DNA from: Bradyrhizobium sp. 1(2017)
GTDB lineage: Bacteria > Pseudomonadota > Alphaproteobacteria > Rhizobiales > Xanthobacteraceae
NCBI RefSeq assembly: GCF_011602485.2
Contig: NZ_CP050022.2
Span: 7,336,001-7,400,000, forward strand
DNA length: 64,000 nt
Direction of reading: 5' to 3'
Position numbers and translations under genes: made by a program
Notes under the pieces: generated by a model
Databases searched by the model: none
What the model was told of the DNA's origin: nothing
The model's input: only the letters and a program-made list of their open reading frames with translations
In this document: positions 27,701 through 35,937 of the stretch, one piece after another
Layout of the letters: each line of letters begins with the position of its first letter
Position numbering within the stretch: position 1 is the stretch's first letter

Positions 27701-29094
27701 TGCTTCTGCAGTGCGGAGAGCGTGCCGGTGACGTCCTGCTGGCCGGAATCCTTGTAGGCGTAGTTCGGCGCTCCGGCGAGGCTTACCGACACCGTCGGGC
27801 GGTCGCCGAGGTTTTGATCGACGAAGGTGATCCGGCCGGAGACCGTGTCGTTAGCCGTATCGCCCGTCGTGTCCGCGCGCTCGGTCAGCGCGAACGCCGT
27901 CTTCACATTGCCGCCGAGATCGAGGCTTTGTACCAGCGGTTGGCCGGGAATGCGGGTGATGAGCGGTGGGGGATTGCCGGGGCTGTCCGGTCCCTGCGGA
28001 TTGAGGTTGACGAATGTCGCGGTCACGATCGCGCCGGACGCCGACTTGAACACCACGTCCTGGCCCATCGGCGTGATCGTGTCGGTGAAGTTCGTGGTCA
28101 GCTTGGTGTTGGTGTTGTTGTCGGTGAACTTCAGCGTGAACACGTCCGTGATCAGCTTCTGCACGTCCGGCGACAGCAGCCCATTGGTGATCGAGACGTT
28201 GCCGCCGCTGATCTGGATCATCTGGCCGGCCTGGTTGACCGTCGCGATCGGCAGCAGCGTGATCTTGTCGAACAGGATGTAGGAGCCTGTCGTGCCGTTC
28301 GGCTCGACCAGCACCTGGAAGCTTGCCTGCGGCTGCGGATCGCCACCGCCGGGAGGAACGACGAAGTTGATCTGGGTCAGCACCGCCGTGCCGCGGATGC
28401 CCATGGTGGCAACCGGCGTGTCGATCTTCATGTCGCCGTGCTTGGCGGTCTCGCCGGCGACGAAGGTGATGGTGCCGGCGACCAGGCTCAGCAGCGAGGA
28501 GTTGCTCGACCCGTTGGGGTCGTAGACCATCTCGTTCAGCACCATCCGCGCATTGGAGGACAGGCCGAACACGGTGCCGTCGATGAAGGTGATGCCGAGC
28601 GTCGAATCGGTGCCGGTCGAGACCACGTCGCCCTTCTCGACATTGTCGCCGTTGTTCAGGATGACCGAGACACCGTTGCGGATCGCAGTCGCGCTGCCCA
28701 CGAGCTTGGTGACGTGACCGATGACCTGAGCCGCAGCAGTGCCGGGCGCGGCCTGCGCAACCTGGACATGGCCGGTGAGTGCGTTGACGAGTTCGCCGGT
28801 GAGGTGGGCGCCGTCGGGCGAGGCGATCGCGGCACGTTTGTCGCCCCTGAAATAATCGTGAACGACGAACTCATGCCCCTCGTGGGACAGCACGAGATCG
28901 AGACCCGCGCGCTTGAACTCGCCGTTGAAGATCAGGTTGGGGTCGGGAACAATGACCGCGCCATCGGGCACGTGACCATGCCCCTTCGCAATAAACGGCT
29001 TGGCCGCAAGGAAATCGACATGGCCATCCGCGGGCGAGCGGGAACCCAAGCCGTCCAAGGAAATCGCGGCGTCAAATTTGCCAGCGTAATTCAA
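24742..29094 (-). CDS. large FecR/VCBS-repeat surface protein, type I secretion substrate
   Basis: This 1450-residue acidic, repeat-rich protein has an N-terminal region with TAAA at 119-122, then a FecR-like domain (about 124-245, LNNGDNVEKGDVVSTGTDS, PVATMGIRGTAV). Several cadherin/VCBS-type units follow from about 395, three of them a tandem set (691-1101), with a true VCBS unit near 1105-1220. The C-terminal RTX-like block is LIGGSAKDQFVFAPASSQD, ending in a type I secretion tail. There is no Sec signal. The only usable start is TTG at 29094; no ATG occurs in the first 180 codons, so the start is uncertain. It is probably an adhesin or matrix protein. Confidence 0.88.
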   Translation of the reverse strand: MNYAGKFDAAISLDGLGSRSPADGHVDFLAAKPFIAKGHGHVPDGAVIVPDPNLIFNGEFKRAGLDLVLSHEGHEFVVHDYFRGDKRAAIASPDGAHLTGELVNALTGHVQVAQAAPGTAAAQVIGHVTKLVGSATAIRNGVSVILNNGDNVEKGDVVSTGTDSTLGITFIDGTVFGLSSNARMVLNEMVYDPNGSSNSSLLSLVAGTITFVAGETAKHGDMKIDTPVATMGIRGTAVLTQINFVVPPGGGDPQPQASFQVLVEPNGTTGSYILFDKITLLPIATVNQAGQMIQISGGNVSITNGLLSPDVQKLITDVFTLKFTDNNTNTKLTTNFTDTITPMGQDVVFKSASGAIVTATFVNLNPQGPDSPGNPPPLITRIPGQPLVQSLDLGGNVKTAFALTERADTTGDTANDTVSGRITFVDQNLGDRPTVSVSLAGAPNYAYKDSGQQDVTGTLSALQKQDIAATQIQISVVPDPSNNNNGSAVWTYTIPDNVFDFLAAGETLTLTYMVRVDTNFAVSPESRTIPITITITGTNDKPTVATSGGSVIEQVGTGNEALDIITGTVTFTDVDLTDRPIVSAALSSAQPFKYVDAEGNDITATLTPEQRAAIAAVEVPLTVVQAAGNGNNGSATWTYSVPDHLFDFLGEGETLTLNYVVQVDDGHGGVVSTPLTLSINGADVNVEGTNDLPTIVDDSTTPAGAVTEDAAATLQAGGTIAFNDPDLTDTHSASFVLKSTTSSAHLPGFGNGTSHIGTFALAAVSESPGVSTRGSVGWTFTLNDNDPVLQSLAKGQTITQVYTVTVDDHHGGTVTRDVTVTIAGTNDAPTITSDADAAKGCVTEDAGATLSIEGTLAIQDLDLIDTHTAQAAFKSATTNAHLPGFDGDTPLGTFTIDPALAEFNTDTDNGATLGWHFSLDNNDAVLQSLAKGQTITQVYTVTFTDDHGAQVSQDVTVTINGANDAPTITSGAADATGAVTEDAGATLSIEGTLAIQDFDLIDTHTAHAAFKSATSSASLPGFDGDTPLGTFTIDSAVAEFNTDIDNGATLGWHFSLDNDNAVLQSLAQGQTITQVYTVTFTDDHGAQVSQDVTVTINGTNDAPTLSDLHIGPLTDTPAADTFSDLSGQLSGTDADSGETATLTYAVLNSDHHAAATVAGLYGTLTVSSDGSYSYVPNDAAINALAAGSYADTFTVQTTDAHGATGTATLTVDVTGADDAAGPVIDTGSFQIEHIRENSNEIIADLVVTDTDPGAATDTFTVTLSTAHPAVSSVGAYPTTGTLEQINAGLATGAGIAYDPTGADPEAALPATDQITLTVADSAGRSDTVSFIFAVGAEGPGVVLQGTDGKDVIFATLSSDTLIGGSAKDQFVFAPASSQDTVQHTVDDFEIGLDKIDLRQFSAISSLSDLAPTAQDGGTLLTLDNHETILLKSVAVANLQASDFIFGTHVT
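25790..27020 (-). repeat. three tandem ~411-bp VCBS/cadherin-like coding repeats
   Basis: Three consecutive units of about 137 codons each end in the QDVTVTINGT(N/A)NDAPT-type boundary, at roughly 25800, 26210 and 26630. The first two units on the plus-strand map are nearly identical in protein sequence over long stretches (for example GATLSIEGTLAIQD and FTDDHGAQVSQDV), while the third is more diverged. This suggests recent duplication and possible copy-number variation. Confidence 0.8.
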
Positions 29095-29714
29095 CCGGGC
29101 ACCGTAAAATGGTTAAAATCTAAGTAAGTATCGACCGCTTAAGCTTGCATAGCATTACCAAGTCCTTAGTGAAACCATCTATTGCTTGTGTGATTTCGGG
29201 TCACCGAGCGGCTGGCCGCGCTGCCGAACCCTGCGCTCATAGAAGAATCAGTGCTTTTCTGGAAGCAAGCCCCAGTATTATTCTGCTTGTTTGAAGTCAT
29301 ATTCAGCACCCCCAAGTATTCAATTGTATAGATCAAGCAGCAGATACTTTTGTCATCTTTCGTTCGTGGTGCCCCGCAACACACTGCGGCAAATACGGAG
29401 CGAAATCTGTGACCTAACTAACAGAACCCCTGAAAATAGCTGCCGTTAGCCATAGGTCGCGGAATCGGCGAGCGCACAACCAAGACCTGCAATTGGTTCC
29501 ATTTCGCGGCAGGCGACCGTCACCCCTGGCCCCGATTCGTAAAGTTTTACGCAATTTGGCCGGACGCGTTTCAGCCTGTTCCCCGGTTTTGGGACCCCTG
29601 CCGGGCGCATTAAGCAGAACAAAACGGCCCATCTCGCACTATCTCCGCGAAAGCAACAAAGCCCGGTACGTCGAGATCGAGGGGGATTTCGCGAAGCTTG
29701 GGAAGGGATGTCAG
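29095..29714. other. 620-bp AT-richer intergenic control region
   Basis: No gene is supported. Between the minus-strand repeat protein and the plus-strand protease, about 29100-29420 is visibly poorer in GC than anything around it, with runs such as gtaaaatggttaaaatc and tcaattgtatagatcaag. A 72-codon reading frame at 29166-29384 lacks homology or a convincing start. The region probably holds the promoters of both flanking genes; 29493-29700 is again GC-rich leader of the protease gene. Confidence 0.55.
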
Positions 29715-30443
29715 ATGGAGACTGCTGCTCGCCCGCGCGCCTGGCGCGCGATCCTTGCCATGTGCGGATTGATCCTGCTCGGATCGGCCGCCGAGCTTCG
29801 CGCCGGCACGCTGCTGTCGCCGGGCGCCGGCGTCTTCGTGCGTAAATCCGCCGAACCGTTCGGCGTGTTCGCCTTCGCCATCTCCGCCGGCAATCTGCGG
29901 CAGAAATGGCTCGCGCTGAAGGACAAGCTCGACGACGAGATGGTGCAGCTCGCGTTGTGCGATGGCGACCGTGACAATTGCGCATCGCCCGCGGCCCTGA
30001 AGCTGCTTGCCATTGTCGACCAGGCCCGCGGTCGCGACGGCCGCGCGCGCCTCGGCGAAGCCAACCGCGCCATCAACCTCGCCATCCGCGCCACCGACGA
30101 CGGCACCGACGACGTCTGGAGCTCTCCGCTCGCGACCTTCAACCGCGGTGCCGGCGATTGCGAGGACTATGCCATTGCCAAGCTCGCTGCCCTCAGGCTC
30201 GCCGGCGTCGCCGCCGAAGACCTCCGCATCGTCGTGGTGCGCGACACCCGCGCCGGCGAAGCGCATGCGGTGGCCGCCGCACGGCTCGACGGCCACTGGC
30301 TGATGCTCGACAACCGCCGCATGGCGATGGTCGAGGACGACGCCGCGCGGATCTACCAGCCGCTGTTCGTTCTCTACCAATCGGCCGTTATGAAATATGT
30401 CGATGAACCGGTGCGGGTCTCGATGGCCGCCGAGGCGAACTGA
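29715..30443 (+). CDS. LapG-like transglutaminase-fold periplasmic cysteine protease
   Basis: This 242-residue protein has a signal or anchor segment (RAILAMCGLILLGSAAELRAG) and the bacterial transglutaminase-like cysteine proteinase fold. The likely triad is Cys in FNRGAGDCEDYAIAKL, His in GEAHAVAAARL and Asp in LMLDNRRM. P. fluorescens LapG, which clips the LapA adhesin from the cell surface when c-di-GMP falls, has the same motifs. The start at 29715 follows GGAAGGG. It is divergent from the large repeat protein, a plausible substrate. BTLCP proteins are common in rhizobia, so the link is inferred. Confidence 0.85.
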   Translation: METAARPRAWRAILAMCGLILLGSAAELRAGTLLSPGAGVFVRKSAEPFGVFAFAISAGNLRQKWLALKDKLDDEMVQLALCDGDRDNCASPAALKLLAIVDQARGRDGRARLGEANRAINLAIRATDDGTDDVWSSPLATFNRGAGDCEDYAIAKLAALRLAGVAAEDLRIVVVRDTRAGEAHAVAAARLDGHWLMLDNRRMAMVEDDAARIYQPLFVLYQSAVMKYVDEPVRVSMAAEAN

Positions 30444-30572
30444 TCTGTTCTCGTAGCCCGGACGGGGCGGAGCGATATCCGGCCTACAGAGCTACGTTCA
30501 CCATCACAAAGCCGTTTCGCCGCACGATCCGGACAGCTAGCATGGCCGCGGCCATGCGAGGGGGCGAGGGGA

Positions 30573-31688
30573 ATGCGGTTCATCGTGCTGACTGTGCTTG
30601 CGCTGCTGGCATTGCCGGCCGCGCCTGGCTCCGCGCAATCCGACCGCCCCATCGCCGACAGGCTGCCGCTGTTCGCCAAGAACAACTGCCAGCAGATTCG
30701 CGACCCCGGCAATCAATTGTTCTGCGGTGATGCCGAGCTCGCCGCCGCTGCCGAGAAGCTGAGCATCGCGATCGAGGGGCGGCTCGCCCGCCTGCCCGAT
30801 CGTCTGCCCGCGATCGAGGAGAATGCGATCTGGATCCGCCAGCGCAACCTCGGCTGCGGCATCGTCGGCCAGACCGCGATCCGCACCGACGATTTCGATC
30901 GGGTGAAGACCTGCCTGCTCAAGGTGACCGAGGACCGCGCCGCGATCGTGCGCGATCCGGATTTCGACTGTCTCGCGGCCAACACCGCGGCGGGTGCGCT
31001 GATCTGCGCGGACCCCGCGCTGGCGCTTGCCGAGACCGAGCTCAACGGTCAGGTCCTCGGCCTGATCGGCAAGCTGGACCCGACCGCCGCACGCTTTGCC
31101 TTCGCCGAATATGGCAGGTGGACGCGAGAGCGCGACCGCAAATGCAATCTCGTCGGCAAGGAGAACGTGCCACTCCCAGAACTCGAGCACGCCGAGGACT
31201 GTCTCGCCGAGCATCTGAAGCGCAGGACCGACGAGATTTTCGCGGCGAAGGGCGACCCCAAGAAGGTGTTCGGCCGGCAGGTCGCAGCCCGTTCGCCCGA
31301 CACCGACGCGGTCGATTTCTGCGCCGCGCGAATCCACGCGGCCAATTCCTGCGGCAACTTCCTCCGCATCAACCGCGTCTACGCGCTCGACAGCCAGGTG
31401 ACCGACCGGGAGGCGCAGGTCACGGGCGAGATCGAGATGGTCGTGCTGGCGCCCTTCGCCGTGTGCAGCAAGGTCGCCTCCACCTGCACCGGCACCTGCT
31501 GGGACGCCAGTACGGGTCGTCCGCAGCCGGGAGCCGGCAACAAGGAGCGCGCCGCAGAAGCCTTCAACGTCACGCGCCGCCTGCGGATCCAGCGGACCTT
31601 TGCCTTCGTGAAAGCCGCCGACGGCTGGCGCTGCCGCGAGGACGAGCTGGCCCCGGTGAATTCGGGCACCGCGGGCGGGGGATCGTAG
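30573..31688 (+). CDS. secreted LprI-like (DUF1311) multi-domain protein
   Basis: This 371-residue secreted protein has a Sec signal (MRFIVLTVLALLALPAAPGSA) and at least two lysozyme-inhibitor LprI-like modules, at about residues 36-115 and 125-205. Each has the cysteine pattern C...C and a W-(I/T)-R-x-R-(N/D)-x-x-C motif (AIWIRQRNLGC, RWTRERDRKC). The C-terminal part (about 245-371) is less familiar and contains four more cysteines (CSKVASTCTGTC). LprI-type domains bind or inhibit lysozyme in some bacteria, so a role at the envelope is possible. A purine-rich GGCGAGGGGA precedes the ATG. Confidence 0.8.
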   Translation: MRFIVLTVLALLALPAAPGSAQSDRPIADRLPLFAKNNCQQIRDPGNQLFCGDAELAAAAEKLSIAIEGRLARLPDRLPAIEENAIWIRQRNLGCGIVGQTAIRTDDFDRVKTCLLKVTEDRAAIVRDPDFDCLAANTAAGALICADPALALAETELNGQVLGLIGKLDPTAARFAFAEYGRWTRERDRKCNLVGKENVPLPELEHAEDCLAEHLKRRTDEIFAAKGDPKKVFGRQVAARSPDTDAVDFCAARIHAANSCGNFLRINRVYALDSQVTDREAQVTGEIEMVVLAPFAVCSKVASTCTGTCWDASTGRPQPGAGNKERAAEAFNVTRRLRIQRTFAFVKAADGWRCREDELAPVNSGTAGGGS

Positions 31689-31693
31689 GCGCT

Positions 31694-31894
31694 TCTTCTC
31701 CCTTGTGGGAGAAGGTGGCGCGCGCGAACGCGACGAGTGAGCGGTTCTTTCCACTCGCTAGACTATTCGTGAGGATAGAGACCCCTCACCCGTCTCGTCG
31801 CTACGCGATAGCCGATGCGAAGCATCGGCGTTCTGAGGACGGCGGCCGTAGGCCGCCTATGCACCCTCGCCCCACAAGGGAGAGGGTGCACTGA
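31694..31894. repeat. dispersed long palindromic intergenic element, copy 2
   Basis: The ends ctcccttgtgggagaagg and ccccacaagggagaggg mirror copy 1 (18378-18540), and the ends finish with the same ggtgcactga. The interior is longer here, with additional small palindromes (gatgcgaagcatc, ggcggccgtaggccgcc). It fills the 228-bp convergent gap between the LprI-like gene and the Liv-type binding protein gene. Confidence 0.8.
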
Positions 31895-31916
31895 ACTCGC
31901 CGCGAGAGAGTCCGCA

Positions 31917-33116
31917 TCAGAACATCAGATTGTCCTTCACCAGCACCCAGCGGCCGCCCTTGACCTGCTGCACCTGGGTGATGGTGTTGGCGAGGTGGTC
32001 GGTCCTGGAGAACTTGGTCGGCGGCGAGTTGAAGATGTCGAGGAATTTGTCACCCGACTCGAGCGCATCCAGCATCTTCTGGCCGGTCAGGTCCTTGCCG
32101 GCCTTGTTGGCGTAGAACGCAAACGTCATCATCGCATTGTAGCCGATGATGGCCTGCGTGTTGGCGTCCGCATTGAACATCTTCTTGTAGTTGACGAGCC
32201 AATCCTTCACCTTGCCCTTGGCGGTGTCCTCATAGGGAATTTCGAAACCGCTGGCGGCATAGAGACCCTCGACCGCTTCCTTGCCCAGCGCCGGAACCTC
32301 CATCACGTTGGTGGGGGTGGCACCGAGGAAGGTGACGTCCCAGCCGAGCTTCTTGGCTTCCGTCATCGCCCCGATGGTCTCGCGGAGCACGGTGCCGAGC
32401 ACGACGAGGTCGCATCCATCGGACTTCATCTTGGCGATCTGCGCGCTGAAATCGGAGGCACCCCGCTTGTAGCTCGTGATCGACGCCGGCTGCGCCTTCA
32501 TGGCGGTGAGCTGCTGGTTGAAGCCGTCGAGCACGTTCTTACCGTACTCGTCGTCCTGATGCATGATGCACGGCTTCTTGAAGCCCTTCCACTCGATCAT
32601 GTATTTCACCGCAGCCCGCGTGCTTTCGACATAGGGCAAGAGGTTGTTGAACTTCAGCCGTTCCTGCGGCTTGGCCGGATCGAACTTGAAGGTGAACTCG
32701 GCCGCCGTCAGCGGGAAGAGCTGCAGGACACCGGCATCGAAGAGGATGTCCTGCGCGGCGAGCACGGTCGGCGATCCCATCGGCCCGACCATGGCGAAGA
32801 TCTTGTCGCGCTCGATCAGCTTTTGCGAAGCCAGCACGGCCTTCTTCGGATCGTAGCCGCTGTCCTCGACGACCAGCCGGATCTTGCGGCCGTTGACGCC
32901 GCCGGCCGCATTGATCTCCTCGGCCGCCATCTTCATGCCGTTCGCGACCGGAACACCCCACCCCTTGATCGGACCGGACAGATCCTGGTGAGTGCCGATG
33001 ACGATCTCGGATGCCGAGATGCCCTCGTTGGTGACCTTGGTTTGCGCTGCGGCCGGCAGATGCGTGAGCACCACTGCGCTCACCGCAAGGCCGAACGCCC
33101 TGAACGATTTCGACAT
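31917..33116 (-). CDS. branched-chain amino acid-type ABC transporter substrate-binding protein
   Basis: This 399-residue LivK-type (Peripla_BP_6) protein has a signal peptide (MSKSFRAFGLAVSAVVLTHLPAAA) and family motifs EIVIGTHQDLSGPIKGWG, AAEEINAAGGVNGRKIRLV and KAVLASQKLIERDKIFAMVG. The start at 33116 has GGAGAGGAGA 6-7 bp upstream. It is the last gene of a six-gene operon (38725 to 31917), downstream of the acyl-CoA ligase. LivK-type proteins bind many ligands besides amino acids, including aromatic and fatty acids; the neighbouring ligase favours a carboxylic acid. Confidence 0.92.
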   Translation of the reverse strand: MSKSFRAFGLAVSAVVLTHLPAAAQTKVTNEGISASEIVIGTHQDLSGPIKGWGVPVANGMKMAAEEINAAGGVNGRKIRLVVEDSGYDPKKAVLASQKLIERDKIFAMVGPMGSPTVLAAQDILFDAGVLQLFPLTAAEFTFKFDPAKPQERLKFNNLLPYVESTRAAVKYMIEWKGFKKPCIMHQDDEYGKNVLDGFNQQLTAMKAQPASITSYKRGASDFSAQIAKMKSDGCDLVVLGTVLRETIGAMTEAKKLGWDVTFLGATPTNVMEVPALGKEAVEGLYAASGFEIPYEDTAKGKVKDWLVNYKKMFNADANTQAIIGYNAMMTFAFYANKAGKDLTGQKMLDALESGDKFLDIFNSPPTKFSRTDHLANTITQVQQVKGGRWVLVKDNLMF

Positions 33117-33211
33117 TGACGTCTCCTCTCCCTGGCCCGTGTTGCGCGAAGGGCGTGGCCATCGTTCCTTCGCTGTTTCCAGCATCGCCCGGCGCGCGGC
33201 CGGGCGCCTCC

Positions 33212-35050
33212 TCATGCCACCGCACGCTCGCGATACATCGCCTCGATCTCGGCGGCGTAGCGCTTGTTCACGAAGCCGCGCTTCAGCTTCATGGTCGGCG
33301 TCAGCTCCTCGTCCTCGGGCGTCAGCTGGCGCTCGATCAGGTAGAAGCGCTTGATGCTCTCGACGCGGGCGAAATTGCCGTTGACCTGCTCGATCTCGCG
33401 CCAGATCAGGTCCTGGATCTCGACCGCCCGGCACAGGCTTGCATAATTGGTGAAGGGGATGTCGTGGTCCTGCGCGAACTTCTCGACATTCTCCTGGTCG
33501 ATCATCACGAGGCAGGTGAGGTAGGGCCGCTTGTCGCCGATCACGACGGCGTCCGAGATATAGGGCGAGAATTTGAGCTGGTTCTCGATCTCCGACGGCG
33601 TGACGTTCTTGCCGCCGGAGGTGATGATGATGTCCTTCATCCGGTCGGTGATCCGGACGAAGCCCTCATTGTCGATGGTGCCGACGTCGCCGGTGTGCAG
33701 CCAGCCGCGGGAATCGATGGTCTCGGCGGTCTTCTCGGGCTGGTTCAGGTAGCCCATGAACAGGAAGTCGCCCTTGATCAGGATCTCGCCGTCAGGCGAC
33801 AGCGCGACCTCGCCCCAGGGCACGGCCGTGCCGACCGAGCCGAGCTTGATCCGTTCCGCCGGCATCATGGTGGCCACCCCGCAATTCTCGGTCTGGCCAT
33901 AGACCTCGTGCATGTCGATGCCGAGCGCGAGATACCAGCGGATCAGCTCCGGCGCGATCGGCGCCGCGCCGGTGAAGGCGATGCGGCAGCGGTCGAGCCC
34001 GATCATGCGACGGATGTTGCGGAATGCGATGCGATAGGCCAGACGGTTGGCGATACGCAGCGACAGCGGCGGCGTCCTGCCCTCGAGCCGGCAATCGACC
34101 AAGCGGTAGCCGATGTCGATGGCGCGACGATAGACCCATTGCTGGAGCGGCGTCGCATCCTTCAGCGCAATGGTGACGGCGGAATAGAACTTCTCCCAGA
34201 TGCGCGGTACCGCGAGGAAGACGGTCGGCTGCACCTCGCGCAGATTGTCCGGCACGGTCTCCGGGCTTTCGGCAAAACTCATCACCGAGCCGAGCGCGAC
34301 CGAGATGTAGTAGCCGCCGATGCGTTCGGCGACGTGGCAGAGCGGCAGGAAGATCAGTCGCTCGTCGTTCTCCTGCGCCGGAATGAAGTCGTTGGCGTGC
34401 CGCATCTGATGCGTCACGCTGCGGTTGGCATGCATCGCGCCCTTGGGCGGCCCGGTCGTGCCCGAGGTATAGACGAGAATCGCGAGGTCGCCGGCGCTGC
34501 GGCTGTCAATCATCTCCTGCCACAGCGCCTCGCGGCCGACCATGTGGTTGCGGCCGAGCGCGCGGAATTCGTCGAGCGACATCACCATGTCGTCGGAGAA
34601 GCCGCTGAGGCCTTCCATGTCGAACACAATGATCTTCTGCAAGGTCGGACAGCGCGCGCGGCAGGCGAGCACCTTGTCGAGCTGCTCCTCGTCCTCGACG
34701 AAAACCACCTTGGTGCCGGAATCGTTGACGAGATATTCGACCTGGGACGATGCATCGGTCGGGTAGATGCCCGAGGCAACGCCGCCGGCACACAGGATGC
34801 CCATGTCGGCGTGGACCCACTCGGGAACGGCGTTGGCGACGATGGAGGCGACGTCGCCGGGCATGAAGCCGATCGCGCGAAGCGCATAGGCGACCTCCTT
34901 GGAGATCTCCAGCCATTCTCGCCAGCTCGTCGGCTGCCAGATGCCGAATTTCTTCTCGCGAATGGCCGGCCTGTCGCCCCGCGTCTCGGCGGCGCGCAGA
35001 AAGCTCTTCGCAATCGTGTCAGCGACCGTCAGCACCGCCGGTCGGGCCAT
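33212..35050 (-). CDS. AMP-binding long-chain acyl-CoA ligase (FadD15-like)
   Basis: This 612-residue adenylate-forming enzyme activates a carboxylate to its CoA thioester using ATP. The phosphate-binding loop LVYTSGTTGPPKGAM is at about 193-206, with the A5 motif MHEVYGQTENCG, the A7-A8 region GWLHTGDVGTIDNEGFVRITDRMKD and the A10-like TMKLKR near the C-terminus (Lys present). It resembles the long-chain/aromatic AMP ligases that accompany Liv-type transporters in rhizobia. A strong AAGGAGGAG precedes the ATG. Acid uptake coupled to CoA activation is the likely role. Confidence 0.9.
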   Translation of the reverse strand: MARPAVLTVADTIAKSFLRAAETRGDRPAIREKKFGIWQPTSWREWLEISKEVAYALRAIGFMPGDVASIVANAVPEWVHADMGILCAGGVASGIYPTDASSQVEYLVNDSGTKVVFVEDEEQLDKVLACRARCPTLQKIIVFDMEGLSGFSDDMVMSLDEFRALGRNHMVGREALWQEMIDSRSAGDLAILVYTSGTTGPPKGAMHANRSVTHQMRHANDFIPAQENDERLIFLPLCHVAERIGGYYISVALGSVMSFAESPETVPDNLREVQPTVFLAVPRIWEKFYSAVTIALKDATPLQQWVYRRAIDIGYRLVDCRLEGRTPPLSLRIANRLAYRIAFRNIRRMIGLDRCRIAFTGAAPIAPELIRWYLALGIDMHEVYGQTENCGVATMMPAERIKLGSVGTAVPWGEVALSPDGEILIKGDFLFMGYLNQPEKTAETIDSRGWLHTGDVGTIDNEGFVRITDRMKDIIITSGGKNVTPSEIENQLKFSPYISDAVVIGDKRPYLTCLVMIDQENVEKFAQDHDIPFTNYASLCRAVEIQDLIWREIEQVNGNFARVESIKRFYLIERQLTPEDEELTPTMKLKRGFVNKRYAAEIEAMYRERAVA

Positions 35051-35144
35051 GCGCCTCTCCTCCTTGTCGCCCTGCCTCCGCTGCCTGCCTTGCCGGCGGT
35101 CTGTTGTTGCGGGTGGGCCGTGTCATCTTACTGCCAGCCTGTCC

Positions 35145-35933
35145 TCACCGCCACGTCTTCTTCTTTTTCCAGCGCCGCTCGCCGCGCGCGCCCGCTTCCT
35201 TGGCGCCAAGGTAGAATTCCTGGATGTCCTGGGAATGCATCAAGCGGTCGCAGGTGTCGTTCATCACGATGCGGCCGATCTCCAGAACATAGCCGTAATG
35301 CGCGGTCTCCAGCGCCACCTTGGCGTTCTGCTCGACCAGCAGGATCGACATGCCCTGCTCCTCGTTGACGCGGCGGATGATGGTGAAGATCTCCTTCACC
35401 AGCAGCGGCGACAGGCCAAGCGAAGGCTCGTCGAGCAGCAGCAGCGTCGGCCGGTTCATCAGCGCGCGGCCGATCGCAAGCATCTGCTGCTCGCCGCCGG
35501 AGAGCTGGCCGGCCGGCTGGTTGATGCGCTCCTTCAGGCGCGGGAAATAGCCGTAGACGCGTTCGAGGTCCTCCGCGACGCCGTCGCGATCCTTGCGCGG
35601 ATATGCGCCCATCATCAGGTTCTCGCGCACCGAGAGGAACGGGAACACTTCGCGCCCCTCCGGCACGTGACTGAGGCCGAGCCGCACGATCCTGTCGGCT
35701 TCCATGCGCTGGATCGGCCTGCCCATGAACTCGATCGCGCCCTTCTGCGGATCGAGGATGCCCGAGATGGTCTTGAGCACCGTCGTCTTGCCGGCGCCAT
35801 TGGCCCCGAGCAGCGTGACGATGCGGCCGCGCGGCACCTCCAGCGAGATGCCGCGGATCGCCATGATCGGCCCATAATAGCTCTCGACGTTGGAGAGCTT
35901 CAGGATGGTCTCGGGTGTCGGGATCGCATCCAT
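35145..35933 (-). CDS. Liv-type ABC transporter ATP-binding protein (LivF-like)
   Basis: This 262-residue ATPase has Walker [17 protein letters not shown], signature [15 protein letters not shown] and Walker [18 protein letters not shown]. The short LivF-type N-terminus ([21 protein letters not shown]) is present. The C-terminus has a basic tail ([10 protein letters not shown]) beyond the family core. It starts 4 bp after the LivG-like stop. It forms the ATPase dimer with LivG. Confidence 0.93.
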   Translation of the reverse strand: MDAIPTPETILKLSNVESYYGPIMAIRGISLEVPRGRIVTLLGANGAGKTTVLKTISGILDPQKGAIEFMGRPIQRMEADRIVRLGLSHVPEGREVFPFLSVRENLMMGAYPRKDRDGVAEDLERVYGYFPRLKERINQPAGQLSGGEQQMLAIGRALMNRPTLLLLDEPSLGLSPLLVKEIFTIIRRVNEEQGMSILLVEQNAKVALETAHYGYVLEIGRIVMNDTCDRLMHSQDIQEFYLGAKEAGARGERRWKKKKTWR

Positions 35934-35937
35934 CGCC

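Noticed and set aside
29166..29384. 72-codon minus-strand frame in the AT-richer island
   Set aside because: No RBS or homology is apparent; the AT-rich control region makes chance frames with ATG likely.
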